From Pycnococcus provasolii (taxonomy: Eukaryota; Chlorophyta; Pseudoscourfieldiophyceae; Pseudoscourfieldiales; Pycnococcaceae), in contig OW568901.1 in assembly GCA_938743325.2 (NCBI GenBank), positions 1 through 64,000 of the forward strand: 64,000 bases of DNA. Reading direction: 5' to 3'. This document shows positions 39,458-48,725 of this stretch, in pieces. Made by a program: the position numbers and the translations under genes. The notes beneath the pieces were generated by a model. The model was not told where the DNA came from. It saw only the letters and a list, made by a program, of their open reading frames with translations, and did no database searches. Numbering within the stretch: the first letter of the stretch is position 1; each line of letters opens with the position of its first letter.

Positions 39458-42400
39458 ATGGCGAGTCATCGACCGCACTACGACTACGGCGTATCAACCG
39501 CGGCACTCCTGTGGTTCGCGCGTGTCGCAGCGTCAGACATCTTGGCGTGCGCGCGGCGGCGAGTCGTCCTGGCCGCCACCTACCCGAACGACCCGGAGTA
39601 TCACATGCGAGAAGTCACGCCGGAGATGGAGAGCGCACACGCGCAACTTGTGCAAGAGCACGCGAGCGACGTCAAGCAAAGCATAGGGTACGACTGGATG
39701 CTCGCCATGAAGAAGATCTCAGAGCGAAACGGACACCGCGCGCTCGTGGAGATGCTCCTAACCAGAGACGTCGCGTGGAACGAACCTCCGCCCGCGAACG
39801 CAGTCGGCGTCGCGACGCGGTTCGTGTCTTGGTACATGCAGCAGAATATGGGCGACATCGTGAATATCCTCGAGCAGGCGCAAGGCGACGACGCGCAAGA
39901 GACGCTGTACTGGTGGTTCAACCCGTTCTCCGTGCGCCAATCGAAACCACCCGAAGGTCCGGAACGTGACCGCTGGAAACGAAGTACGCCCGACGCGGAC
40001 GCTGACCTCGAGACCGTGCTTAAGAGCGCGGTGAGGGCCTCAGGCTGTACGGTAGCGCTCATGACGTCGTGGGACACACCTAGTATGCTCGAACGCATCT
40101 GGTGCGTGTGGGAGCTCTTCCACACCGTGATAGCAAGGTGTCGACTGGAGGTGCGCATGCCCATCTCAGAGCAGACGCGGTTCGCAGATGCGCTCGTGAA
40201 CGACTTTACCTCCGTGCAGATGTCCCTCTCGCGCCTTGACGTTCAGAATGCGAAGGCTGGTAGTGAAGAGGAACGCGTCGAGATCTTGTCGAAGATGCGG
40301 GATGCTGACGGAGGCATTCACGGCGTAAACAAGCTCGTCAAGGAACGTCTCCGTGAATGGCTTTGTGACAGCGCGACGTCTGAATTGGCGAAGATACCTC
40401 AGGAGGATCGTGCAACATCAGCGTTGTTGATGAGTGTCGCACACTTGCTCCGGGAGCAAGGCAGATACGCCGACGCCGAGCCGCTGTACCGCGAGGCGCT
40501 TGACGGATATCGTCGCGAGCTCGGCGATGCGCATCCAGGCACGCTGAACTCCATCCACAACCTCGCACTCTTGCTCTGCGATCAAGGCAAGTACGCCGAC
40601 GCCGAGCCGCTGTATCGCGAGGCGCTCGACGGTAAGCGTCGCGAGCTCGGAGATGCGCATCCAAGCATACTCACCGCAATCAACAACCTCGCAACCTTGC
40701 TCATGCATCAAGGCAAGTACGCCGACGCCGAGCCGCTGTGCCGCGAGGCGCTCGACGGTCGTCGTCGCGAGCTCGGCGATGCGCATCCGAGCACGCTCGC
40801 GTCCATCCACAACCTCGCGGGCTTGCTCTCGAAGCAAGGCAAGTACGCCGACGCCGAGCCGCTGTGTCGCAAGGCGCTCGATGGTCATCGTCGCGAGCTC
40901 GGCGATGCGCATCCGAGTACGCTCGCGTCCATCAACAACCTCGCGAACTTGCTCAAGGACCAGGGCAAGTACGCCGACGCCGAGCCGCTGTATCGCAAGG
41001 CGCTCGACGGTCGTCGTCGCGAGCTCGGCGATGCGCATCCGAGCACGCTGGACTCCATCAACAACCTCGCAGTCTTGCTCAAGCAGCAAGGCAAGTACGC
41101 CGACGCCGAGCCGCTGTACCGCGAGGCGCTTGACGGATATCGTCGCGAGCTCGGCGATGCGCATCCAGACACGCTCGCGTCCATCAACAACCTCGCGAAC
41201 TTGCTCAAGGACCAGGGCAAGTACGCCGACGCCGAGCCGCTGTACCGCGAGGCGCTCGACGGTAAGCGTCGCGAGCTCGGCGATGCGCATCCGTCCACGC
41301 TCACCTCCATCAACAACCTCGCAACCTTGCTCATGCATCAAGGCAAGTACGCCGACGCCGAGCCGCTGTGCCGCGAGGCGCTCGACGGTAAGCGTCGCGA
41401 GCTCGGCGATGCGCATCCAAGGACGCTCGCCTCCATCAGCGGCCTCGCACTCTTGCTCTGCGATCAAGGCAAGTACGCCGACGCCGAGCCGCTGTATCGC
41501 GAGGCGCTCGACGGTAAGCGTCGCGAGCTCGGAGATGCGCATCCAAGCATACTCACCGCAATCAACAACCTCGCAACCTTGCTCATGCATCAAGGCAAGT
41601 ACACCGACGCCGAGCCGCTGTGCCGCGAGGCACTCGACGGTCGTCGTCGCGAGCTCGGCGATGCGCATCCAGACACGCTTCAGTCCATCAACAACCTCGC
41701 AAAATTGCTCAAGAAGCAGGGCAAGTACGCCGACGCCGAGCCGCTGTACCGCGAGGCGCTTGACGGATATCGTCGCGAGCTCGGCGATGCGCATCCAGAC
41801 ACGCTTCAGTCCATCAACAACCTCGCAACCTTGCTCATGCATCAAGGCAAGTACACCGACGCCGAGCCACTGTGCCGCGAGGCGCTCGAAGGTAAGCGTC
41901 GCGAGCTCGGCGATGCGCATCCAAGGACGCTCGCCTCCATCAGCGGCCTCGCAAAATTGCTCAAGAAGCAGGGCAAGTACGCCGACGCCGAGCCGCTGTA
42001 CCGCGAGGCGCTTGACGGATATCGTCGCGAGCTCGGCGATGCGCATCCGCACACGCTTCAGTCCATCCAAAACCTCGCAAGCTTGCTCACGAATCAAGGC
42101 AGGAACGAGGAGAATCCCGACTTCATCAACCTGAAGGTGAAAAGTGCGCAAAACGCCGAAATCTGGTTCCGTTTGAAGAAGACCACCCCTCTAAATAAGC
42201 TCATGAAGGCGTACTGCGAACGCAACCACCAGGATCCCAACTCGGTGGTGTTTCTGTTTCACGGCGAGCGCGTACGCGCCGACCAGACGCCGAGTGACCT
42301 GGGCATGGAGGACAAGGACGAGATCGACGCCAGATCTTATAAATGCCGCCAGATCGCCATGGCGATCTGGCGGCTATTGCGTGGTATTACATGGATGTAA
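39458..42400 (+). CDS. TIR-like/kinesin-light-chain TPR/SUMO-like fusion protein
   Basis: A 980-residue protein. Residues 1-310 form an alpha/beta domain with RFVSWYMQQNMGDIVNILEQ, YWWFNPF, VALMTSWDT and ERIWCVWELF. This resembles a TIR-like domain common at the front of algal and oomycete TPR proteins. Residues 335-880 are thirteen complete 42-residue kinesin-light-chain TPRs (consensus GKYADAEPLYREALDG, then RRELGDAHP and SINNLA). Residues about 890-955 match SUMO closely: INLKVKSAQNAEIWFRLK, MKAYCERN, FLFHGERVRADQTPSDLGME. The C-terminus lacks the diglycine needed for conjugation, so the SUMO-like part is probably a fixed interaction domain. The layout recalls a repeat-based receptor or scaffold with an effector and a ubiquitin-like tail. 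Function is inferred only. The start at 39458 has no nearby competitor. Confidence 0.82.
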   Translation: MASHRPHYDYGVSTAALLWFARVAASDILACARRRVVLAATYPNDPEYHMREVTPEMESAHAQLVQEHASDVKQSIGYDWMLAMKKISERNGHRALVEMLLTRDVAWNEPPPANAVGVATRFVSWYMQQNMGDIVNILEQAQGDDAQETLYWWFNPFSVRQSKPPEGPERDRWKRSTPDADADLETVLKSAVRASGCTVALMTSWDTPSMLERIWCVWELFHTVIARCRLEVRMPISEQTRFADALVNDFTSVQMSLSRLDVQNAKAGSEEERVEILSKMRDADGGIHGVNKLVKERLREWLCDSATSELAKIPQEDRATSALLMSVAHLLREQGRYADAEPLYREALDGYRRELGDAHPGTLNSIHNLALLLCDQGKYADAEPLYREALDGKRRELGDAHPSILTAINNLATLLMHQGKYADAEPLCREALDGRRRELGDAHPSTLASIHNLAGLLSKQGKYADAEPLCRKALDGHRRELGDAHPSTLASINNLANLLKDQGKYADAEPLYRKALDGRRRELGDAHPSTLDSINNLAVLLKQQGKYADAEPLYREALDGYRRELGDAHPDTLASINNLANLLKDQGKYADAEPLYREALDGKRRELGDAHPSTLTSINNLATLLMHQGKYADAEPLCREALDGKRRELGDAHPRTLASISGLALLLCDQGKYADAEPLYREALDGKRRELGDAHPSILTAINNLATLLMHQGKYTDAEPLCREALDGRRRELGDAHPDTLQSINNLAKLLKKQGKYADAEPLYREALDGYRRELGDAHPDTLQSINNLATLLMHQGKYTDAEPLCREALEGKRRELGDAHPRTLASISGLAKLLKKQGKYADAEPLYREALDGYRRELGDAHPHTLQSIQNLASLLTNQGRNEENPDFINLKVKSAQNAEIWFRLKKTTPLNKLMKAYCERNHQDPNSVVFLFHGERVRADQTPSDLGMEDKDEIDARSYKCRQIAMAIWRLLRGITWM
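40460..42097 (+). repeat. Coding tandem repeat, thirteen units of 126 bp
   Basis: Each unit encodes one TPR. Units agree at nearly every base, including third positions, and copies 2 and 9 are almost identical, as are 8 and 12. This implies recent unequal exchange or gene conversion. The antisense strand is also open throughout, for the same reason. Confidence 0.95.
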
Positions 42401-42406
42401 TACCAC
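42345..42406 (+). repeat. Two hairpins around the stop codon of the TPR gene
   Basis: A perfect 30-bp palindrome at 42345-42374 is followed by a stem with 12-bp arms (42381-42392 and 42395-42406) and a 2-base loop. The TAA stop lies in the second stem. The last 20 codons are thus encoded by palindromes that do not belong to the SUMO-like fold. They may be a foldback insertion or an RNA 3'-end structure. Confidence 0.85.
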
Positions 42407-42893
42407 TACAGTACTACACAGCCCATCTGTAAAGTGTAATCTTACCCTCCATGAAAAAATCATGAACCATGATGGCAGTTCCCACCACATCCACCGAACA
42501 CAACAAAAGTCACGCAGCAGGACGCAGGTACAACGAACTCAACAGTACAACATGCACCAGTCCTGAGGATCGCTCTCCAAACCTTTATCGTAGTCTAAGA
42601 ACTATGAGCACTGACGTGGACTCACAGAGAGAGTCACGGACTCCATCACAGAGAGAGGAAGGCAGGGTTGGGTAGGGGAGACACAGAAACGAACCAAAAT
42701 AAATCAGGGGGTTACAGACGCCAGAAGGAGGGGATCCGCCGAAGAGTGAGGAAAAAGATGGCCGCACCAAGTTCACCGCCCACCTTTTCCTGATGAGGGC
42801 TCGATTAGCGGTGCCCCCCAACCCCTAACTGTACTGTCCAAGTCGTTCGTTCCCTCCCTGCTGAGAACAGTACAGTACCGTTTTAGAAAACGT
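42407..42893. other. Intergenic region, no gene seen
   Basis: The 3' flank of the TPR gene and the promoter of the glycine-rich gene. ACTGTACTGTCC and ACAGTACAGTACCG motifs lie just before the next start. No family resemblance is seen in any frame. Confidence 0.5.
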
Positions 42894-44219
42894 ATGGCGC
42901 CCAAACCTCACCAGGGTGGTGTCGTCCGGGGTGGTGTCGTCCGGGGTGGTGGTCGTGGTGGTGGTGGTGGTGGTGGTGGTGGTGGTGGTGGTGGTGGTGG
43001 TGGTGGTGGTGGTGGTCGTGGTGGTCGTGGTGGTCGTTCTTCTTCTTCGTCAGTGGCGTCGTCTTCGTTGTCAGTGGCGTCGGCGTCTTCTTCTTCTTCG
43101 GCCGCGGCCGCTTCTCACTTGCATCATCACTCGCATCATCACTCGCATCATCACTCGCATCATCATCATCATTCTGCGCCTCGTGAATCTTCTTCCTCCT
43201 CCTCCTCCGACAAGCAGCAGCAGGGTCCCAGCAGCTCCTCCGATAAGCAGCAGGCCCTATTATCCGCGGAGGCGCAGTGGCTGTACAACGTCGCGGCGGT
43301 CAGAGACGTCCTGAAAGACTCACTCAAAGTGCAAATTGTTAAGTACGTGGGCGACGACGACGACGACATGTACCAGTACAGTTACAGGCAAAAGCATGAC
43401 GGCCATAACCAACAGGCAACAGATACGCCAGCCGTCGAGGCGACGTCGCCCATAGCGTCGCCTAAAAAACAGTGGGCGTACGCGTCGAACTCGCCAACGT
43501 CGCGTCTCGTCGCGAACCTATACAGCGAAGACATCAACAACAACGCACGGCCGTCGACGCCGGAACGACGCGCGGCACGCGCCATCGTGGAAACGACGAC
43601 GACGACGACGACGACGACGACAAGGCCGCCGCCCGCGAGAAGGTCCACGTCGCCGCCGCCCCACCCGCCACAGCTGTACGAAATGAGAACGCCTGTGCTA
43701 AACCCGCTCCCCGCGTGCGCGTCAGAGCCACTCATCCACTACAGAACGGGGAACGGGCTCGCAAAGGGAAAGACGGCACTGCCCCGCGGCGTCAACCAAG
43801 GCATGCGGCGGCAGATGTACGATGAAATTGGCGCGCCCGCGGCAACAACGTACACCGCGTTCCACATGCCGCTACCCAAGACGACTCTGAGGGACGTCGA
43901 GGCGAAGCGGCGCAGTACGACAACAAAGCAGGCGGACATCGCGCTCAAGACGCAGGCGCGCGAGGTCATGGCCAGGCAGCTTCGCCTGTCGCGGGCTATG
44001 CGCAGTGCCGCGGAGGTTCTCGAGTACCCGCTCGTGCGCCGTACACAACCCGCAGGAATGGTGTCTTTGTATCCCGTGCCACGCCTCAACTCGTCGCGCC
44101 AGTCGGTGCGCCAGGCGCAACGTCTCTGCCTCGTGCCAACGCGGAGGAAGATTACGCCGCCGGAGCGCGGCAACGCAGCAGGCGGCGGCGCTTTGCCACT
44201 TCCTGTCGTGCGTGTATAA
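42894..44219 (+). CDS. Glycine-rich, histidine-repeat protein, function unknown
   Basis: A 441-residue basic protein. It opens with RGG-type sequence and a run of about 20 glycines encoded by GGT triplets (42949-43014), then serine tracts and HHHSHHHSHHH-type histidine repeats. The second half is less biased. A middle piece near residues 130-165 (AQWLYNVAAVRDVL) looks folded, and the C-terminal 170 residues hold GLAKGKTALP and RRQMYDEIGAP. The latter recalls the QRMYDVLG pieces between modules of the DxWxG protein at 27.2 kb, so the two may be distant relatives. No known domain, signal or membrane span is present. The conserved post-stop element follows within 6 bp. Confidence 0.72.
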   Translation: MAPKPHQGGVVRGGVVRGGGRGGGGGGGGGGGGGGGGGGGGRGGRGGRSSSSSVASSSLSVASASSSSSAAAASHLHHHSHHHSHHHSHHHHHSAPRESSSSSSSDKQQQGPSSSSDKQQALLSAEAQWLYNVAAVRDVLKDSLKVQIVKYVGDDDDDMYQYSYRQKHDGHNQQATDTPAVEATSPIASPKKQWAYASNSPTSRLVANLYSEDINNNARPSTPERRAARAIVETTTTTTTTTTRPPPARRSTSPPPHPPQLYEMRTPVLNPLPACASEPLIHYRTGNGLAKGKTALPRGVNQGMRRQMYDEIGAPAATTYTAFHMPLPKTTLRDVEAKRRSTTTKQADIALKTQAREVMARQLRLSRAMRSAAEVLEYPLVRRTQPAGMVSLYPVPRLNSSRQSVRQAQRLCLVPTRRKITPPERGNAAGGGALPLPVVRV

Positions 44220-44224
44220 TAGTT

Positions 44225-44262
44225 AAGTTTACTTCGTGTAATGGCCGTCGTCCATTCACGCC
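44225..44262 (+). repeat. Conserved post-stop element, copy 5
   Basis: It reads AAGTTTACTTCGTGTAATGG, then CCGTCGTCCATTCACG, 6 bp after the stop of the glycine-rich gene. Its second half aligns best with the CobW copy (GTTTACTTCG, then CGTCCATTCAC). Confidence 0.68.
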
Positions 44263-44443
44263 ATGAACGATCACGCACACTCGTCCACCAGTGTGGCAAC
44301 AACACAAACAAAAAGTCAGAAAGAAGTCAGTACGTTTTACACGTCATTCCCGTGCACACCTCCAACACACCCATCATCATCCACCATCCCGTTGACTTGA
44401 CTTTATATGCGGCAGCCGTTGGCCACACTGCATGCTTACACGC

Positions 44444-46404
44444 TTACGCCGACTCGCTCGACGACGGCATCAGCTCGCTCAGGAGCATCGCCGCGGTCTT
44501 CTTCTGCATCGGTCCAGACGTCAGGCCGTCCTGGCTCTTGCACGTCGAGTGCGCAACGTCGCAAACGGGCAGGTTCGACGGGCAGCAGTGCATGTGGTCG
44601 CTGCAGCACGTCGCATCGGGCATCGGGCAGCATCCCCACGAGTCGCACGGCGACGCGCTCGACAGGCAGCAGCACGTCGACCCAGAAGGGCAGGCGTGCG
44701 TGGAGTCGCACTGCACGTTGTCGTCGCTCTTGAGCACGAGCTTGTCCTCAACCTTCTTCTCCTCCGCCTTCGCCGAGCTCTTCGTCGGGTACGACGGCTG
44801 CTTGGCGATGCCGCAGAGGCCGGAGCCGCCGACACCGCCGCCCATGGCGATGCGGATGTATCCCGAGTCGCCCCACGACTCGCCCCACGAGTTCTTCACG
44901 ATCCAGTAGCCCTGCGTGTTCGACGCCGCCGCCGCCGCCACCGCCGCCGTGCTCTTCTTCTCAGCCTCCATCTTCTTGCCCATGGGAACCTCCATCCACG
45001 GAATGCGCGCGTTCGACGCCACGTTCGAGTCGCCGCACGTTCCCTCGGACACGTGGCACACGGGGCGCGCGGACGGGCAGCAGTGCAGGTGGTCGGAGCA
45101 GCACGACGCCTCCGGGAACGGGCAGCAGCCGAAGCGGTCGCACGGCGAGCTGTCGTCGAGGCAGCAGCACGTCGTTCCCGTCGGGCACGAGAACTCGTCG
45201 TTGCACTTGTTTCCGCTCGGCGGCGGCGTCGGTCCCGGCGAAGGTCCCGGTCCGCTGCCCTGGTGGAAGCCGACGACGAGCACGCCGTGGTCGAGCTGCT
45301 CGCCGCAGTCCGAGGCGTCGAACACGCCGCCCGTGTAGTGCTGGAAGCTCATGTGGTCCGCCTCGATCGCGACGCTCACCGGCTGGTTCTTCACCGCCTT
45401 CATGAGCGAGCTCTCGTCGTTCTGCGGAACGTCCTCGTAGCCGTCGATGGTGACGACGTGCTTCGCCTCCTTCGTCTTGTTGCACTGCTCCGTGACGCCC
45501 TCGTAGCTGTAGTCCCTCTCCGTGTCAATGCCGTGGTTGTTCTCAATCCACTGGAACGCGTAGTCCATGAGGCCACCGTTGCATCCGTGGTTTCCGTTGT
45601 TCGAGCAGTCGACGAGCTCCTGCTCGCTCAGGGTGACGAGCTTGCCTGTGGAGATGGCGTTGATGCCCTCGACGGAGCCAATGGTGGAGAAGGCCCAGCA
45701 CGAGCCGCACTGCTCCTGGTTCTTCACGGGCGTGACGGCGCCCTTCTTGCGCCAGTCGACGTCCTCGCCATCCTCGACGACGGTGTCCGCGTAGCGGAAG
45801 GGGCCAGCCGTGGACTTGAGCTCCTTGCGCATTTCGTGGCGGTATCCAAGCTTCGACACCTTGAACTCCTCGTGCGTGAGGTCGGTGAACGCCGTGAGGC
45901 CGAGCGTGTACGAGTGGCCCTTCGCGTTCTCCGCCTCGATGTACGCGAGGTTGTTCTTGAAGATGCCGAACCTAGTATAAAGTTGGGAGTTGGGTTGGTG
46001 TGGTGTGTGCCTCGTGTCGTCAGTCCGTGCACCTTAAAAAGACAATGAGAGCACAACAGCTATAAGCGAGCAAGAAGACGCAATATCACCACGTGCAAGA
46101 TATCAGCACGAAGCACGCGAAGCACGCAATACAATAAAGAAAGCAAATTAACATCAACATCAACATAAGCTTACCTGTGCGTGTGTTCTTCGTCGTCCTT
46201 GTACATCTTGGCGTGCTTCATTTTCCAGGACGTGAAGAGCGACGCGTGCTTCTCCGAGGACGACGCCTCCCCAAGTCCCTCCCCTTCCATCAGCACGCGA
46301 GCCGACACCACCCCAGGGTGGCCACACCAACCGCCGCCACTGAGCAAAGCGGCCACAACTAAGCCATACACAACCGCCATAAGCTTACACCTGTAGTAAA
46401 CCAT
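44444..46404 (-). CDS. Papain-family cysteine protease with two granulin domains, one inside the catalytic domain
   Basis: Exon 1 is 46404-46175 and exon 2 is 45971-44444. The 203-bp intron begins GTAAGC and ends ACTAG, and the splice reads EEHTH-R-FGIFKNNLAYIE. The result is about 585 residues: signal peptide, I29 inhibitor prodomain (SWKMKHAKMY through LTAFTDLTHEEF) and papain domain with catalytic Cys168 (QCGSCWAF), His305 (LDHGVLVVGF) and Asn437 (VKNSWGESWGD). A C-terminal granulin (TCCC, GCCP, TCCSDHMHCCP) is normal for plant RD21-type proteases. Unusually, a second complete granulin domain sits at about 320-385, between His305 and Asn437. Papain has only 16 residues there; this protein has 132. 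A secretory or vacuolar endopeptidase is expected. An ATG at 46380 is an alternative start. Confidence 0.88.
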
Positions 46405-47666
46405 ATTGACAATGAAAAACTTAAGGCAGAATGACTTTATGAGCAGGTCAGGAGCGGTTACTACTTGGACACTTAAGGTATGTATGACGTGTGCGTGTGG
46501 GGGAGGGGAGGGGACGCGGAGGGAGAAGGTCCGAAGCAGGGGAGTTTTGGGCTCCGGATAACCATTGAAATGGTCCAGAAATTGGATGAACCATTTCGTT
46601 TTTATATGGAAATGTATAGTGCATTCCTTGTGGAAAGGAAGTCGGGGAGGATACTGTAAAGTCGCAGCGGCTGGTAATAATCGCAATCCGTTTCCCCTCT
46701 TCTTTCTTCGTTCTTCTTTCTTCTTTTTTCGTTCTTCGCGATAATTCCGCACCTCCACCTAACCTTAGGTGGTTGCCTCCTCGCATGGTGGGGGTGGGGG
46801 TGGTCATTTATCGACGTCTTGAAGAGTGATTCAAGGCGTGTCATCGAGGATTCGCCGAGGGGAGGGAGGGAGGGAGGGAGGCGTGCGATCACCGAAGGGC
46901 CTCCCTGCACATCAGCCTTCCCTTGCTGCTGTTTCTTTTTGCCAAAATCAAGCTTGGCTGACTCGACGGTGTTTCATCCAAAGTCCAAAGGGGAACTGTA
47001 ACGCACGCGTTCATACTGTACAGTAGTCTATCAACAAGGGGCACGGGTTTCACGAACCATAAAACCCGAATCAAGAGCGTGTTACCCGTAGCGCCATGGT
47101 TCCCATCGTTTCTGCTTTTATTAAGTACCCTCGTTTTATTATGCCGTGTACATACATAAATAAATATATTGTAGGCTAGGTGGTGAGCACTCACTGCATT
47201 GTGCTGTGTTGACGAGATTTGATTTGGTAGATCGAACTATGTACTCCACCACTGCAATGCATGCATGATATTATATATATGTGTCACATAAATAAATAAA
47301 AGTAAAATTAAAAATTAAAAATTAGAGTTTAAAAACTTGATCATCAACGGCACTTCACGTCTTCGCTTTTTACCTCCAACTCCCCAGAAACCGAACACCT
47401 GGCTCTTGGTGGGAATCTCGTCGAAGCCAGAGTCGCGCACCTGAGCGCCGAAAATCGTGCGCCGCTTCGTCTTCGTCTCCGCCTACTCCGACGCCTCCTC
47501 CTCCGCCTCCGACGCCGCCGCCGTCGTCTTCGTCGCTGCCTCTGCGGGTGCAGGCGCATCGGTCACTGCCACCTACTGGCGTCTACGTTACGGTCGCTCA
47601 GAGCTGTGTCGTTTCAGATCACCAAAATGTCACATATGCGATTACAGTATGTAATCACCGACGGAC
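46405..47666. other. Intergenic region with a possible unresolved exon
   Basis: Mostly featureless. A GGGAGGGAGG run lies at about 46860-46885 and an AT-rich block at about 47150-47340. On the minus strand about 47350-47560 looks coding (see separate entry). Confidence 0.5.
47350..47560 (-). other. Coding-like segment, gene structure unresolved
   Basis: One minus-strand frame reads TDAPAPAEAATKTTAAASEA, an alanine-rich transit-like or linker sequence, then an in-frame TAG, then IFGAQVRDSGFDEIPTKSQV followed by FGFWGVGGKKRRREVPLMI. The second piece has the even composition of a folded protein, in contrast to the random frames around it. No splice pair that removes the stop and keeps both parts is convincing. 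It may be a small nuclear-encoded organelle protein with an intron, or a pseudogene. Confidence 0.25.
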
Positions 47667-48725
47667 CTACCCGGAAGGGGGGGGAGGGACGTGCCAGTTT
47701 ACTTTTGTCTGAATGCCGTGATAAGGATAAGATGAATTAGCCTTATCCATGGCGTCATAAACACGGCTTTCTAATGCAAACTCGTGGTGCGTATCACTGT
47801 AATATTGCATACTCGGGTTCGACATCGCCGTAGACTGGTAGTGGTTGTAGTAGTGAACATACTTCGTGTGATTCGACAATCGGCCAAATCCGTACAGGTT
47901 CAAAGTTTCGCACACGTCGAGGTGATAGACGAAACTCAGGGTCAACATGCCGATGGACGGGTACATGTTCCGACCGTCCGAGCGATACGGGAACGGCCCG
48001 GCGAAGTGAGCCAACAACGTAAGCGCGCCGTCAATCGAGCGAGGGGAGACGAGCAGGTCCGCCGTCCCGTGCTGCAGTCCTCTCGTCTCGCCACTCGCGT
48101 AGAGCCGCAGAAAGTCGTCGAGCTGGAATCGCCGAAGTGTGTGCCACAGGTAGCCGAGTCGAGGTGGAGTGTGCCCAACCATGTTGTCAGACATAGCCAT
48201 GTACATCGCAGTGAAGTCCGTCTTCGTGCCGACGTACTTCTCGTAGCCCACCGTCGGGTGTGGCTTCACGCGAAACACGCAATCAGCCTCGTCGATGTCC
48301 TTACCCGCCGGTGGGTTGAGCACAAGCAAATCAGACGAGCTTCCTACCACTGCGCACGTTTGGCAGTGCGTGACGCTTGGAAAGCTTGAGAAGGCGGCCC
48401 GCTTTCCTATTTGCAGCTGCCTGTGTGCTTCTGTCGACGCTGTTTTTGCTTCCACGGATGGCCAGACGCGGAACGGGATATCTAGCTGTGCGCTAAACAG
48501 CGGCCCGGCGGCGCTGTCGTGCTTCAAGCTGCGCTGAAGCTGAAAGATCTCCCCCGTTGGCATCGTGCTCGTTCCCGCGACGGCGTCTCGGTCGCCGCGT
48601 GCACTGCTCACGAGGTTCAGCGCGTCGTCTGCGTGCATGGCGTCAGCGACGAGGCGGTCTTCCGTGAGCGTATGCACGCCGGCGGCCGCGCACCAGCAGA
48701 GAAGCATCCGCGCCCACGAAGGCAT
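47667..48725 (-). CDS. GT29 sialyltransferase-like glycosyltransferase
   Basis: A 352-residue type II Golgi-style protein. From the ATG at 48725 it has a short hydrophobic anchor (MLLCWCAAAGVHTL), a stem and a GT29 domain. The large sialyl motif is visible as CAVVGSSSDLLV, then DIDEADCVFRVKPHP and EKYVGTKTDF. The small motif is PSIGMLTLSFVYHLDVCETL, followed by NLYGFG, and a late YYNHYQS-type stretch resembles the VS/motif III region. GT29 enzymes move sialic acid from CMP-sialic acid in animals; in algae and plants, homologues may use Kdo or related sugars, so the donor is open. A frame reaching back to 48806 begins with GTG, so the ATG is preferred. Confidence 0.78.
   Translation of the reverse strand: MPSWARMLLCWCAAAGVHTLTEDRLVADAMHADDALNLVSSARGDRDAVAGTSTMPTGEIFQLQRSLKHDSAAGPLFSAQLDIPFRVWPSVEAKTASTEAHRQLQIGKRAAFSSFPSVTHCQTCAVVGSSSDLLVLNPPAGKDIDEADCVFRVKPHPTVGYEKYVGTKTDFTAMYMAMSDNMVGHTPPRLGYLWHTLRRFQLDDFLRLYASGETRGLQHGTADLLVSPRSIDGALTLLAHFAGPFPYRSDGRNMYPSIGMLTLSFVYHLDVCETLNLYGFGRLSNHTKYVHYYNHYQSTAMSNPSMQYYSDTHHEFALESRVYDAMDKANSSYPYHGIQTKVNWHVPPPPSG

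Noticed and set aside
40418-42151. 577-residue antisense frame and a 493-residue forward frame over the TPR array
   Set aside because: They mirror the 126-bp coding repeat; the TPR frame is the only one with a recognisable fold.
44432-46048. 538-residue forward frame opposite the protease
   Set aside because: Its Arg/Ala/Val-rich composition is typical of a shadow of a GC-rich gene, and the reverse strand encodes a clear protease.
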